Under the pieces are notes generated by a model. That model was given only the letters and a program-made list of their open reading frames with translations, did no database searches and was not told the origin of the DNA. The position numbers were made by a program, and so were the translations under genes. Below, one piece after another: positions 1 to 9,098 of a stretch of 64,000 nt of DNA. Origin of the DNA: G041200185 sp041200185. GTDB taxonomy: Bacteria > Pseudomonadota > Alphaproteobacteria > BNTO01. Every line of letters begins with the position of its first letter. The first letter of the stretch is position 1. Location of the stretch: positions 682,001 through 746,000 of the forward strand of contig CP165730.1 in the NCBI GenBank assembly GCA_041200185.1. The letters are read 5' to 3'.

Positions 1-198
1 TATGATAACGAACAAGAGGTTTATGATCTCTTTATTAAAATCACGAAGCCCTCAATCGAAAAAACGCGCCCAAATAGTAAACAAGAAGCTGGCGCACCAC
101 AAATGAAGAAGGGCAGGGTAGCGAGTCGTGTATCGAAAAATACAAGAAAGCAACAAAAACAGTCGGAGTCTTCCTCGTCTGATGAGTCTTCCGAGTAA
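1..198 (+). CDS. 3' end of an unidentified protein
   Basis: The frame is open from the left edge and ends at a TAA at 196-198, giving 65 residues of a protein whose start lies outside the window. The visible tail is hydrophilic and basic, rich in Lys, Arg and Gln, and finishes in a Ser/Asp/Glu cluster (SESSSSDESSE). Such a tail suggests a disordered C-terminus, but no family is recognisable. An intrinsic terminator starts 15 bases after the stop, which supports this being the true gene end. Confidence 0.6.
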   Translation, partial: YDNEQEVYDLFIKITKPSIEKTRPNSKQEAGAPQMKKGRVASRVSKNTRKQQKQSESSSSDESSE

Positions 199-213
199 AT
201 GTCAGATTTTGAT

Positions 214-239
214 AGGAGCGCATAGCGCTCCTTTTTTTC
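214..239 (+). terminator. Intrinsic terminator of the left-edge gene
   Basis: A perfect 8-bp inverted repeat (AGGAGCGC / GCGCTCCT) with a 3-base loop is followed by a run of seven T. It sits just behind the stop codon at 198. Confidence 0.85.
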
Positions 240-480
240 TTAAACTGTGCCCCTTGTATAAATCGCCGATATACCTCGTGTCGCGTTCCCTTCTGCTCTC
301 GCAGTAAATTAACCTGTCTCAGTTTGTTGTCTCTAGAGAAAAAAGGGCGAATGGTTTTCAGTAACCGCTGTTTTTCTGGCAGTATGAACAGCCGGAACAA
401 AAAAATTCGCCTATCTCCCAGAGTTATCTAAAAAATAAAAATGATGCACATAATTGACATCGTTATTCTTTGCAATTATC

Positions 481-1115
481 ATGGGTGTAGTTGCCGCGTA
501 CAAACGTTATCCAAATATGAAACCTATTAATGATCAGCAGTCTGCGGGAGCTCAAGACGATAGCAAAACGATCGCACGGATGGCCGCGTCTACAACTCCT
601 CAAGCATATTTCGAATGTCGATATCAGCGATACATCCAAAATCCTAACAGAATCAGCTGGAACGGGTGGGCGTTCTGGCAAGAAGCGCGTGGCTCTTCTA
701 CCACAAAATGTACAGAGAATTAGGGTGGTTCTCAATCATTTTCGGCCTTTTTTCTCTCATGCCAGCCGTCGTTGATGGTTGCATTAACCTTATCTTGTAT
801 GTTTTCCTTGGGTTGTACGGTAACGTTTGGCTATTCGAAAGTCTGGAAACAAAACTCGAAGATGGATTCCAACATCTACAAAACCACCGATACACTCACC
901 CCATCAGACTTTCCGTGTTATCCTACTTCTTGCCAACGATGTTACGGTGTTTGCTGGGTCTTATCCTTATTTTCAGTTCTACAATGTCCACCGAGAAGCT
1001 TAGCACTATCATTCATATCTACGACGGATTTTTCCATATTGCTATAGGAGGTGCAGCCTTATTCCTCCACAAATGGGAGAAACAGCAAGCACAACAGGCT
1101 TCGAACCAGGGGTAA
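481..1115 (+). pseudogene. DUF2628-like inner-membrane protein, frameshifted
   Basis: Two overlapping frames together read as one DUF2628-type membrane protein. The first frame (ATG at 481) encodes a hydrophilic N-terminus ending in YIQNPNRISWNGWAF. The second frame continues with WLFYHKMYRELG and several hydrophobic segments, ending at 1115. In DUF2628 proteins an 'NWAAFF..FWLLYRKMY' element is continuous, so the two halves belong together and a one-base indel lies between about 676 and 690. The second half could be translated alone from a GTG at 666 (149 residues, about 3-4 membrane segments). The family function is poorly known. Sequencing error or recent decay would both explain the break. 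A terminator precedes the gene, so it is probably transcribed alone. Confidence 0.6.
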
Positions 1116-1310
1116 AGTTATCTGTGAGAAAATATCATTTCTCAAGTTCGCTGCAGCCTTTTAGCTTAGCTGCAGGGGGGAAGGTTTCCTCATTCCTGGT
1201 GACCTTTCTGCGCAAATGACTTCTTGCGAGAAGGTTGTGTACACAAAAGTCTCCGAATATCCCCACAGGCCCGTGGAGTCTGCTAAGATTCAGTTAGCAC
1301 CTATTTCCTT

Positions 1311-2240
1311 ATGTTTTGGAGGATCTTTACCTTGCGCAAAATTCAGATTTTTTTGCTTATGACACTTTTTGCAGTTCCTATAACAATATGCGCAACGCCT
1401 TCTTGCTCGGGATTTTTTGTCGAGGCCTATCTCAGTCTGGGTCGTACAACTTTTCATGAAACGCTCGCGAGCAAAGGACAGAAGGGAAAAGATGGCACCG
1501 TCTTTGTTGATGAAAAAAAATGGGGCTACGGTGGAGGCGCAGGAGGAGGGTACGGTCGTGAATTTGAAGGTCGATTCTACGTCGGCGTTGTAGGCAAGTT
1601 CCTCCTTTCAACTGTAGAGATCAAGGAAGACGATAGTCACAAGGAGTTTACGGGAATCAATTGCTCCATCGACGGAGTCAATAACGCCGTCTACGAAGGG
1701 TTCTACACCCTCTGTGCCAAGCCAACAATCACACTTGATGGACAGATCCAAATGGGGTTCAAGATTCTCCCTAACGCTTTGATCTACATCGCCCTCGGGT
1801 ATGAATCGACATCCTTTGAAATCACGCAACAGATTAACGCCTACACAGCTGATGCGGCACAAGCTTTTTTTGTTGCCAACGGTGCCTTTAAGCCTTTCAA
1901 AGACGTCTCGACGTCAAATCATAACGTCGTGAGTTCGATGACTGCCAACAAAACTGATGCAGCCAAAATCTGGATCCCGACTCTTGCTCCCTCCCTCGGC
2001 GTTAAGTTCTTCCTCACTCCTATGCTCTATACCGGCGTTGACCTTGCCCTTTCAAAGGGGAAAACTAAGCTTCTTCCTGAAAAGTTCTACAATAACACCA
2101 ATACCCTGAGAAGGGGCAAGGAGGACGACCCAAGTTCCACCACCTTTGAGGGCCCTAACATCCGAGCCCAAGGCGCAACTTTACATGTCTCCAGCAAAAC
2201 AGTTTTCCGAGCTTGCTTGATCATTGGAGCCAAATTTTGA
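1311..2240 (+). CDS. Outer-membrane beta-barrel protein
   Basis: The 309-residue product starts with a basic stretch and a hydrophobic signal peptide (KIQIFLLMTLFAVPITICA), probably cleaved near residue 28. The rest consists of alternating amphipathic strands rich in Gly and aromatic residues (GYGGGAGGGYGREF, FYVGVVGKFLL), and it ends in Phe (RACLIIGAKF), the C-terminal signature recognised by the BAM assembly machinery. This fits a small outer-membrane barrel of the surface-antigen type. No substrate can be assigned. The gene stands alone between gaps and no strong Shine-Dalgarno is visible before the ATG. Confidence 0.7.
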   Translation: MFWRIFTLRKIQIFLLMTLFAVPITICATPSCSGFFVEAYLSLGRTTFHETLASKGQKGKDGTVFVDEKKWGYGGGAGGGYGREFEGRFYVGVVGKFLLSTVEIKEDDSHKEFTGINCSIDGVNNAVYEGFYTLCAKPTITLDGQIQMGFKILPNALIYIALGYESTSFEITQQINAYTADAAQAFFVANGAFKPFKDVSTSNHNVVSSMTANKTDAAKIWIPTLAPSLGVKFFLTPMLYTGVDLALSKGKTKLLPEKFYNNTNTLRRGKEDDPSSTTFEGPNIRAQGATLHVSSKTVFRACLIIGAKF

Positions 2241-2929
2241 TCCATCTATATAAATTGGTCATCTTCAGCAGACATAGAAGACTTCACTACAAGCTGACAG
2301 CAGCCATTCCGGATTGAAACTTGTGCCGACTCAGTGACCGATGAATAACAGCCGTCTTTGTGAAACCTCCTTAAACCACCTTTCTTTTTTGCCAGAGACA
2401 GACGGAGATGGCTTACCTCTTCTACGATCTATGTGCTATTTCCGCTAGTCCTACACAAAATTTATAAAAAGGGTATGTAACAAATAAATATTTCCGAACT
2501 AAGGAGAGCGCAATTATTGATCTAACGAATATGAATTCCCCTTTGACACATCTTCTGTCTTTTACAGTGAATTTTAAATAGTATGTACTGAGAGATATAG
2601 AAAAATATTTATTTAAGAGTTAGATTAATTTATACTTTCTATATTAATAAATTTAAAAAATAAATTATAAATTCACACAAAAAATCGATCATTTTTTATC
2701 AAAACAGTATTCGTGCTTTATGATAATTTCATTTAGGGTTTGCCCCAGATAATAAAAATGACCCAAGATGGAATCGTGAGAAAGGACCCACAAGAGGGGT
2801 CTACTGTAGTTTTAGTAGCCTGGACAAATAGCTAGGGGACCGGATGATTAAGTTGTGAATGTCACTCCAAATACTAGAGCTTTCTTCTTTCATGGAACTA
2901 GACCCTTTATTTGCAATAATTATTATGAA
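2241..2929. other. AT-rich intergenic region, no gene seen
   Basis: This stretch is strongly AT-rich around 2500-2720 and is stop-dense in all frames. It leads into the decayed transposase and may contain unrecognisable remains of its 5' end. Confidence 0.5.
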
Positions 2930-3330
2930 GGATAGGATCCTTTGGGGGAAGTCGAGCTTGGTAAACGCTATTCAGATGGAGTCAGCAAGGGTTCAAGAGA
3001 GGAATCAAGGTTACTACAGTACCTATTGAGAACGCCAATAGTGAAACACTTTTATCGATAATAAAAAGTAAAGTACAACCTGATAGCATTGTTTATACCT
3101 ATCATTGGAAAAGCCCAGATATCCTGGATGTCTCCAGCTTTACTCACAAAAGAGTTAACTATGCAAATGAATTCGTTAAGGAAAAGGCACATTCATGGAG
3201 CTGGAACCTTTTGGAACCAAGCCTAGAGGCATAAGAGAAAATGTAAGGGTGTTCCTAAACAGTACTTTAGTTTCTGTCCACGCGAATGTGAGTGGAGACT
3301 CAACGTCAAAAAAATTTCAATTATGAAAAG
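2930..3330 (+). pseudogene. Decayed IS1595/ISXO2-type transposase
   Basis: Fragments in two frames give the C-terminal half of an ISXO2-like transposase. The first fragment (about 3010-3187) reads ETLLSIIKSKVQPDSIVYTYHWKS in pieces and continues FTHKRVNYANEFVKEK. The second (from 3188) reads HIHGAGTFWNQA, stop, RHKRKCKGVPKQYFSF, then ECEWRLNV. The family normally has 'HINGIENFWNQAKRHLRKFNG.PKQYF..L.ECEWRFN', so the match is clear. At least one frameshift and one in-frame stop are present, so it cannot encode an active enzyme. No terminal inverted repeats or N-terminal zinc ribbon were found. Confidence 0.75.
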
Positions 3331-4894
3331 CTGGACTTTGTTGCGGCTTGAGGATGGTTTTTGAGTGTTATTAAGGATGGACCCTTGTTTTATGTTAAAG
3401 TCTAATTTTCTTAAATTTTTTCAAGACCGATTATTTATAACCCTTGTTGTCGATATTTACAGGACGGTCTGTAACCCCTAAGAAGAAATCTCTACAGGCA
3501 CACGTTACTGCTAGCTGCCGCTAACGAGAATTTTTATCTATCGTTCCAGCCGGAGATACAATTAAGCTGAGACATTTTGCAAAACTTCTTAATAAATTAT
3601 TTGTACCCTATGCTATTTTTATATCATAGAGGTTAAGTGTAACTATAGTTTGTAAATAATCAGTGGTGGCACATGGTACTACTTTAAAACATCATCGGCA
3701 TCTCATTTGTTTTATAGACCTCAATGATCTCAACGTTCCTTTGAGAATTACCGCCTCATCTTGAATGGTTTGAGCCATTTGTTCGCTCTAAATTTCCGCA
3801 CCCAAAAACGAACTTGTTTTTTAAAGCAAAATAGGGAAAAAGCCCTTATTTTCTATAAGTACTAATATTTTAGAAAAGGGAAAATCCTCTTACAAAACCA
3901 TTGATATTTCTTAAACTTTCTTGAATTCGTCCCCTAATTTTAGCTTTGTCTATGTACTCAAACCTTTTCTAAAAAACACACAACAATTCACTACAGGAGA
4001 CTAAAAAATGAACAGAGTTGTCAATTCATTTTCTTAATCACTTTTTGATATTTTCTCGTATTCTTTCCATTCTGCTCTAAACCTGGAGAACAAGTCGGAA
4101 GAAAAAACACGTACCTCCTACATCCTCGATTAGCAATTTATCTTAGGGGTTTCATGAATTATAACGGCACCTATGACAATCACCAATCCTGCTCCTGTCG
4201 GCGAAAATTTTATCGAATTTTCGCCTTCCTCCGCACCTCTCACTTTTTTTCCTTCTTTACTTCCGTTAAGCCTTTAAAAACCTCTCCAACTGCATTAAAG
4301 CCTTATAACTTAGGCTACACCCCCGGGAACGGGTTCTCCACTTGGTAACCACAGTGACAAAATGGACCTTATTGTCCATTCGTTATATCACCTGTTTTTC
4401 GCTGTCGTAGCAATTTCCTACCTTTTTGTCTAAAATTCCGTTCTTGCTTATGTTGTCACTTTCTTCGCAATTTCAGAGAAAACTATTCCTAAAAAGAAAT
4501 CAATAGTATTCAGGTACCTGAGATGATTTACCATGAATAAAAATTTCCCTATTCCTTTATCTTCGTCTAAATGGGCTCCTGAACAAACCCGTTGACCATC
4601 CTACATGTTCGCACCGCAGCACCGATTTATAAACCGCACTGATGGGCTCTTCTAAACAATGAAATATCTAGCGGTATTTAAAAAAATCACAAAAAATAAT
4701 CAATCCAAAAATTCTTTGCTATCTCTATTTTTATTCTATAAATAAAATTCATAATCCCAAAAATACCATTTTACTTTTCAAAACTCTTTAACCAGCACCA
4801 GCCAGACACCCCCAAGGGGCCTGCGCCTTTCGTGCAAGTCTAACCACACCAATATCTATTTTTCAAAAACACCTATCCAAAACACTCACTTGCC
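3331..4894. other. Gene desert
   Basis: About 1.5 kb with no convincing gene. A nine-codon ORF behind a GGAGA at 4008 and a 64-codon ORF at 4154 have no recognisable content. Base composition is AT-rich with many homopolymer runs, as expected of decayed DNA. Confidence 0.5.
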
Positions 4895-4921
4895 ATGTCC
4901 TCTTCCAGCATCCTCGCTTTT

Positions 4922-5920
4922 CTATCCTTCAAAATAACGGACTCCAATTGCTTCTCGGACGCTTTCGAGGGTAGCCTGGGCTTTACAGCGAGCGCGTGCT
5001 GTCCCAGTTTTAAGTACATCAAACACATGGTCAGTGCTTATCTTCAGGCGTCTCTCACGGATAGGCTGAAGAAGGGCATCCAAATCCTCAAGTAGCAATT
5101 TCTTGAGAGTCACATCCCCCAAACCACCCTTACGATACTGCTCCTTAAGTCCATTGACTTCTTCCTTGTCACTGTGAAAAACATCCAGATAGGTAAAAAC
5201 GATGTTCCCCTCAACGTGGCCTGGATTACTAACTTTGATGTGCTGTGGATCCGTGTACATAGCCATGACTTTCTCTTTGAGGAGTTCAGGAGTATCGGCC
5301 AAGTAGATAGCATTTCCAAGGGATTTGCTCGCTTTGGCCTTACCATCAATGCCGGGAAGACGGCTCATAGCCCCAAGTAGAGGCCTACACTCCTTCAGGA
5401 GATTCACGTTGTAGATGCGGTTAAACCTTCTAACAATTTCATTGCATTGCTCAAGGAGAGGGAGCTGATCTTCTCCAACGGGGATAACTTCAGCACTGAA
5501 AGCGGTAATATCCGCAGCCTGGTTGATGGGATGGCACAAAAAGCCTACGGGAACTGAATCAGACATTCCCTTTTGCTCAAGCTCTGTTTTAACAGTAGGA
5601 TTCCGCTCGAGGCGAGCAAGGGTAACGAGGTTCATATAATAGATCGTCAGTTCGGCTATTTCCGGCACTTGAGATTGGAGAAATATGGTAGCAACGTCAG
5701 GATCTATCCCAACAGCTAGGTAATCTTTAACGACTTCGACAACGCTTTCGCGTAGTAATTTCGGATTATCCCAGCATGCTGCTAGCGCCTGGACATCCGC
5801 CACAAAAATGTAAGACTCGTAGTCACCCTGGAGCTGTACACGGTTCTGGAGGGAGCCGACGTAGTGCCCTAAATGTAACATTCCGCTCGGCCTGTCGCCT
5901 GTCAAGAGCACTTGTTTCAT
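4922..5920 (-). CDS. trpS: Tryptophan--tRNA ligase
   Basis: A complete 332-residue class Ic aminoacyl-tRNA synthetase that charges tRNA-Trp with tryptophan at the cost of ATP in the cytoplasm. The HIGH signature appears as HLGH at residues 16-19 (GDRPSGMLHLGHYVGSL) and the KMSKS loop as KASKS at 196-200. The diagnostic stretches LERNPTVKTE and PVGEDQLPLLE are intact, and the length is normal for bacterial TrpS. The ATG at 5920 directly precedes the conserved start of the Rossmann fold. It is flanked by gaps, with no operon partner on the same strand closer than about 150 bases. Confidence 0.97.
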   Translation of the reverse strand: MKQVLLTGDRPSGMLHLGHYVGSLQNRVQLQGDYESYIFVADVQALAACWDNPKLLRESVVEVVKDYLAVGIDPDVATIFLQSQVPEIAELTIYYMNLVTLARLERNPTVKTELEQKGMSDSVPVGFLCHPINQAADITAFSAEVIPVGEDQLPLLEQCNEIVRRFNRIYNVNLLKECRPLLGAMSRLPGIDGKAKASKSLGNAIYLADTPELLKEKVMAMYTDPQHIKVSNPGHVEGNIVFTYLDVFHSDKEEVNGLKEQYRKGGLGDVTLKKLLLEDLDALLQPIRERRLKISTDHVFDVLKTGTARARCKAQATLESVREAIGVRYFEG

Positions 5921-6074
5921 GCGCGCACCTCAGTTCCCTACCGCATCTTCAGAGTAGTCAAAATCTTTACGCCTGTCGAGAGAGGGAGGGTACCGCCCTT
6001 CTCCTTGCAAGTGACCTACTGACTCCTTTCCAAAAACTCTGAATACCTAGGCCTCTAGCTCCCTGAGTCACATA

Positions 6075-6578
6075 TCACCTCAATCCCCACAGGCGATCCT
6101 CTGGGATCCAACCGATGATTTTATCGCCATCGGAGGACTTTACGAGCACTTTGAGCCATCCGTCCTTACGCTTCACCAAACTCACAACGGCGTACTCGCC
6201 TATCTTAGCAACTTTCTTAGCGTGGGAAGAAGGAGCGTCGTAGAGGAAGGACTTCTGCTTCACCTGAGCCGTTTTTTTGACACACAAATTACTTTTATGT
6301 AACCATCCCCGCGTTCCGTCGCACAACTGGACGCGCCGCCAAGGACCATGCTCGGCAACGATCCACACAGGCATGTGTCGCAGAGTCAAAATCCAGTCTA
6401 CAGGGTATTGCAAGCCGGGCCCTACGTGGAGGTTCGCTTTTGATGACCTTAGGCAAGCGATTCGGAATGTTTCTAACGACGGATGGCAAATCAAGCCCTC
6501 ATAGCCAAACAAGACAGCAAGAATGACTCCCCAACCAATTTTCTGCAACAACGCCACAGCTAGCCATGCGCACAACAC
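6075..6578 (-). CDS. Bacterial SH3-like domain protein (COG3807 type)
   Basis: The 167-residue protein has an N-terminal hydrophobic segment (about residues 5-30) that acts as signal peptide or anchor. It is followed by SH3-like repeats typical of alphaproteobacterial COG3807 proteins: RSSKANLHVGPGLQYPVDWIL, with RGWLHKSNL closing the first unit, and GWIPEDRLWGL closing the second near the C-terminus. Family members are thought to act in the periplasm, perhaps on cell wall or other ligands; the precise role is unknown. It lies between trpS and mltG on the same strand, but gaps on both sides argue for its own transcript. Confidence 0.8.
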   Translation of the reverse strand: MLCAWLAVALLQKIGWGVILAVLFGYEGLICHPSLETFRIACLRSSKANLHVGPGLQYPVDWILTLRHMPVWIVAEHGPWRRVQLCDGTRGWLHKSNLCVKKTAQVKQKSFLYDAPSSHAKKVAKIGEYAVVSLVKRKDGWLKVLVKSSDGDKIIGWIPEDRLWGLR

Positions 6579-7238
6579 ACCTCACTTTAATGATACCAAT
6601 CCTGCTTACGATCCTGAAGAGGAATATCGGTGCAAAAAACAGGTCTAAATTCCTCTATCCACTCCATCTTATGATTTCTCCATTCCTTCCGTGAAAATAC
6701 CCATAAAGAGAGCACGCTTGCCTGATTGACCTCTCAATGCCTTCTCGGGAATCACCCTATTCCTGACGAAATTCAAGTTCTGCGAACATAAATAACGTTC
6801 TCATTTATCGTCGTCCAATACTCCACAGCTATTAACAATCTCGGCTCGTCATCACTTCGATAAGACAATTCTTCACAAAAACAAGATAGAGCAGCAATTG
6901 AAGACAAGCCCTCAGCCACCTCGAGAAATTTCCTCAGATGCAGCCTACTTCCAAAAACTCAACAGCTACCCTTGAAACAGTGTTTGCGCACTCCCACCGT
7001 CCTCTCGACCATATTTACAGAGCTTTGGAAACCTGGAGCCCTCAAGATAGAATGGAGTTGAGTTTTAGAAATTCTGTCCGATATTGGGAGATGGCCTAAT
7101 TGTACATAAAGCTTTCTCAACATAGAGTCCTCTTTTTTCACGAAATACAACATTCTGTAATAAATCAAGGCAAAGCTCGGTGCCAATCAGTCAATAGTTC
7201 TTAGATCCTTCTCACTCCTCTTATGGCTAATAACACAA
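6579..7238. other. Intergenic region with one doubtful small ORF
   Basis: Mostly non-coding. A minus-strand ORF at 6959-7126 (about 55 residues, MLRKLYVQLGHLPISDRISK...) has an AGAGGA seven bases before its ATG, but its sequence is not recognisable. I see nothing else in this stretch. Confidence 0.3.
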
Positions 7239-8246
7239 TCAGAACTTTGCAGGTTTTTTCCGTTTGAGATTTTGTTGGTTATGTTCGGCAAGGTGAGTGC
7301 TGAAAGAATGGCCCCCATGACCATTTGCTACGAAAAAGAGATAGCTTCCAGGAGAGGAGGCTGCAACTGCGCGGAGGGTATCGGCTCCTGGGCAACAAAT
7401 GGGGGTAGGAGGAAGACCCGCATGCAAGTAGGTGTTGTAAGAAGTGTTGATCTTGAGATCGGCTCGGGTCAAGAGGCGCCCCATTTTTCCCCGCCCTTGC
7501 GTAAGTCCATAGACAACGGTAGGGTCAGCTTGAAGACGCATCTTGAGATGGAGTCGTTTTAAGAAAACTCCCGCAATAAGTCCCTTCTCGTTTGCCAATC
7601 GTGTTTCCTTTTCGACAATCGAAGCAAGGATAAGGAGAGATTCTTTATCTTGAAGGGGAGCTGGGAGAGGACAAGTTTTGAGTATTTTTTCAAGCGCTTG
7701 AGTTGTTCGTTGAAGGAGATTTTGGCGGGTTTCTCCAGACAAAAATGTGTATGTTCCGGGTAAGATGTGGCCTTCTCTTGGCAAGGAAGCCACGGAACCT
7801 CGTAGACAGGGATTTTTTTGGAGAATTTTTACGGCCATAGCTACGGTAACTCCTTCAGGAATCGTCACTTTGTGGATAACGACGTGGCCAAGACAAAGGG
7901 CGTCCAGGACCTGCTTGTGAGTCATATCTTTGGAGAAACGATATTGGCCGGCCTGAATATGCCTGCGCTGGCCACTTAGCCAAGCACGAAAAAGAAAAAG
8001 CCAAGGATAATTGATAACATGTTTTTTAGAAAGATCTTCTGCAAGGGCGAAAAGGGATAAGCCCGGTGAGACAATGACATCGAAAGTTTTGGCGGGAAGG
8101 GGCGGCACAGTTACCGTTAACGTAGAGGCCTGAGAATAACACTGTGGACACCTCTGAGTGGTTTCTAGGGATGCAAAAGATGTCACGGTAAGATTAAGAA
8201 CGATGAGAAGTGTTACCCAATTGAGTCGTCTTTTGCCGAACAGCAT
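7239..8246 (-). CDS. mltG: Endolytic murein transglycosylase MltG
   Basis: MltG is an inner-membrane lytic transglycosylase that cuts nascent glycan strands and sets their length. From the ATG at 8246 (preceded by AAAGGATAGG) the protein has about 335 residues, usual for the family. It has one N-terminal membrane segment (WVTLLIVLNLTVTSFA), a LysM-like region (IPEGVTVAMAVKIL) and the catalytic YceG domain. The catalytic Glu is in ASIVEKET (Glu239 counted from the longer frame at 8327), followed by FLKRL..KMRLQADPTVVYGL and YNTY..AGLPPTPI, all diagnostic. The longer frame from 8327 would overlap the preceding gene, so the shorter start is preferred. MltG usually follows fabF; here it follows pilus-like genes. 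Confidence 0.93.
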   Translation of the reverse strand: MLFGKRRLNWVTLLIVLNLTVTSFASLETTQRCPQCYSQASTLTVTVPPLPAKTFDVIVSPGLSLFALAEDLSKKHVINYPWLFLFRAWLSGQRRHIQAGQYRFSKDMTHKQVLDALCLGHVVIHKVTIPEGVTVAMAVKILQKNPCLRGSVASLPREGHILPGTYTFLSGETRQNLLQRTTQALEKILKTCPLPAPLQDKESLLILASIVEKETRLANEKGLIAGVFLKRLHLKMRLQADPTVVYGLTQGRGKMGRLLTRADLKINTSYNTYLHAGLPPTPICCPGADTLRAVAASSPGSYLFFVANGHGGHSFSTHLAEHNQQNLKRKKPAKF

Positions 8247-8305
8247 CGTCCTATCCTTTGTTTGTTTTCGTTTTACCATCATGCTGACGTGAATTTTTGA
8301 TCTCA

Positions 8306-9058
8306 TCAAGGAAAAAGAGCTGGCCACGGTGACTTTGCTGAAGACGGAGGTGCCGGCAAAAGTATCGACAAAACGTCGTGAGGAACGATGAGCTGGGCCT
8401 GAACACGGGTTGAGAAATGAGGAAGAGAATTGGTAGCTAAAGGTGAGGCAAGGCGTTGTTTCTTAAGTTCGCGTTGACTCAAAATCTTTCTTATGCGTTG
8501 GATATTGAGTTCTTCAAAATTCACAAAACCAGGTATTTTGCGCACAAATTGTGTTAAAAACTGGTAAATTTGTGCCTCTTTATTTGCTTGAAAAGATAGA
8601 CGGATAGAGATACTAGCAAGCTGCGGCGAAGGCGGCTGAAGTTCGTGAGTTTCAATTTGGAGGTCTTCGATGTGAACGGCATCTCTTAGGGAGGTAACTA
8701 TCTCATTGAGGGGCGAAGAAGCAGCTGAGGGCATCTTCGTTAGAACATCTTCCTTGGTGAGGGCAAGGGCGTTGAGGCGCTCTTCTGTTTGTCTTTCTAA
8801 CTGGTAGATTTGACTTTGCAGAAGTGCTTTTTGTTGGCATCCCTGCGTCACGGCTTGAGCTTTAAGACGGAGATGTGTCGATATCGTCCACAGAAGAGAT
8901 CCTGTAAAGATGATAATTACTGAAAGTCCTATTTGTCTGAGGACGCTTTTTGGGGTAAGAAACGTGAGGTGCTGATAGCTTCGTTGAGTCAGTCGGCAAA
9001 ATTGATACCAACGCAAGACGATGATGCGACTTTGTTGACGGATCCATAAGTAAGTCAT
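8306..9058 (-). CDS. PilO/GspM-like inner-membrane assembly protein
   Basis: The 250-residue product has a short cytoplasmic N-terminus, one membrane segment at about residues 42-60 (IGLSVIIIFTGSLLWTI), a coiled-coil stretch (QSQIYQLERQTEERLNAL) and a periplasmic alpha/beta domain. This order is typical of PilO and GspM, the inner-membrane platform proteins of type IV pili and type II secretion. Sequence similarity is too weak for a firm assignment, and the call rests on architecture and on the neighbour upstream. The ATG at 9058 has an AAGGAG six bases upstream. It is 40 bases downstream of the PilM/N-like gene, consistent with one operon. Confidence 0.5.
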   Translation of the reverse strand: MTYLWIRQQSRIIVLRWYQFCRLTQRSYQHLTFLTPKSVLRQIGLSVIIIFTGSLLWTISTHLRLKAQAVTQGCQQKALLQSQIYQLERQTEERLNALALTKEDVLTKMPSAASSPLNEIVTSLRDAVHIEDLQIETHELQPPSPQLASISIRLSFQANKEAQIYQFLTQFVRKIPGFVNFEELNIQRIRKILSQRELKKQRLASPLATNSLPHFSTRVQAQLIVPHDVLSILLPAPPSSAKSPWPALFP

Positions 9059-9098
9059 ATTTTTCTCCTTTTGTTAAAATTACTTTTCTATTATTGAT

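Noticed and set aside
41..400. 119-codon minus-strand frame
   Set aside because: It runs through the coding tail of the left-edge gene and its terminator in reverse; no recognisable content.
4154..4348. Hint of an EamA-type transporter on the minus strand (LGEPVPG and GAGLVIVIGAVIIH)
   Set aside because: The two pieces are too far apart and separated by stops; too weak to call even a pseudogene.
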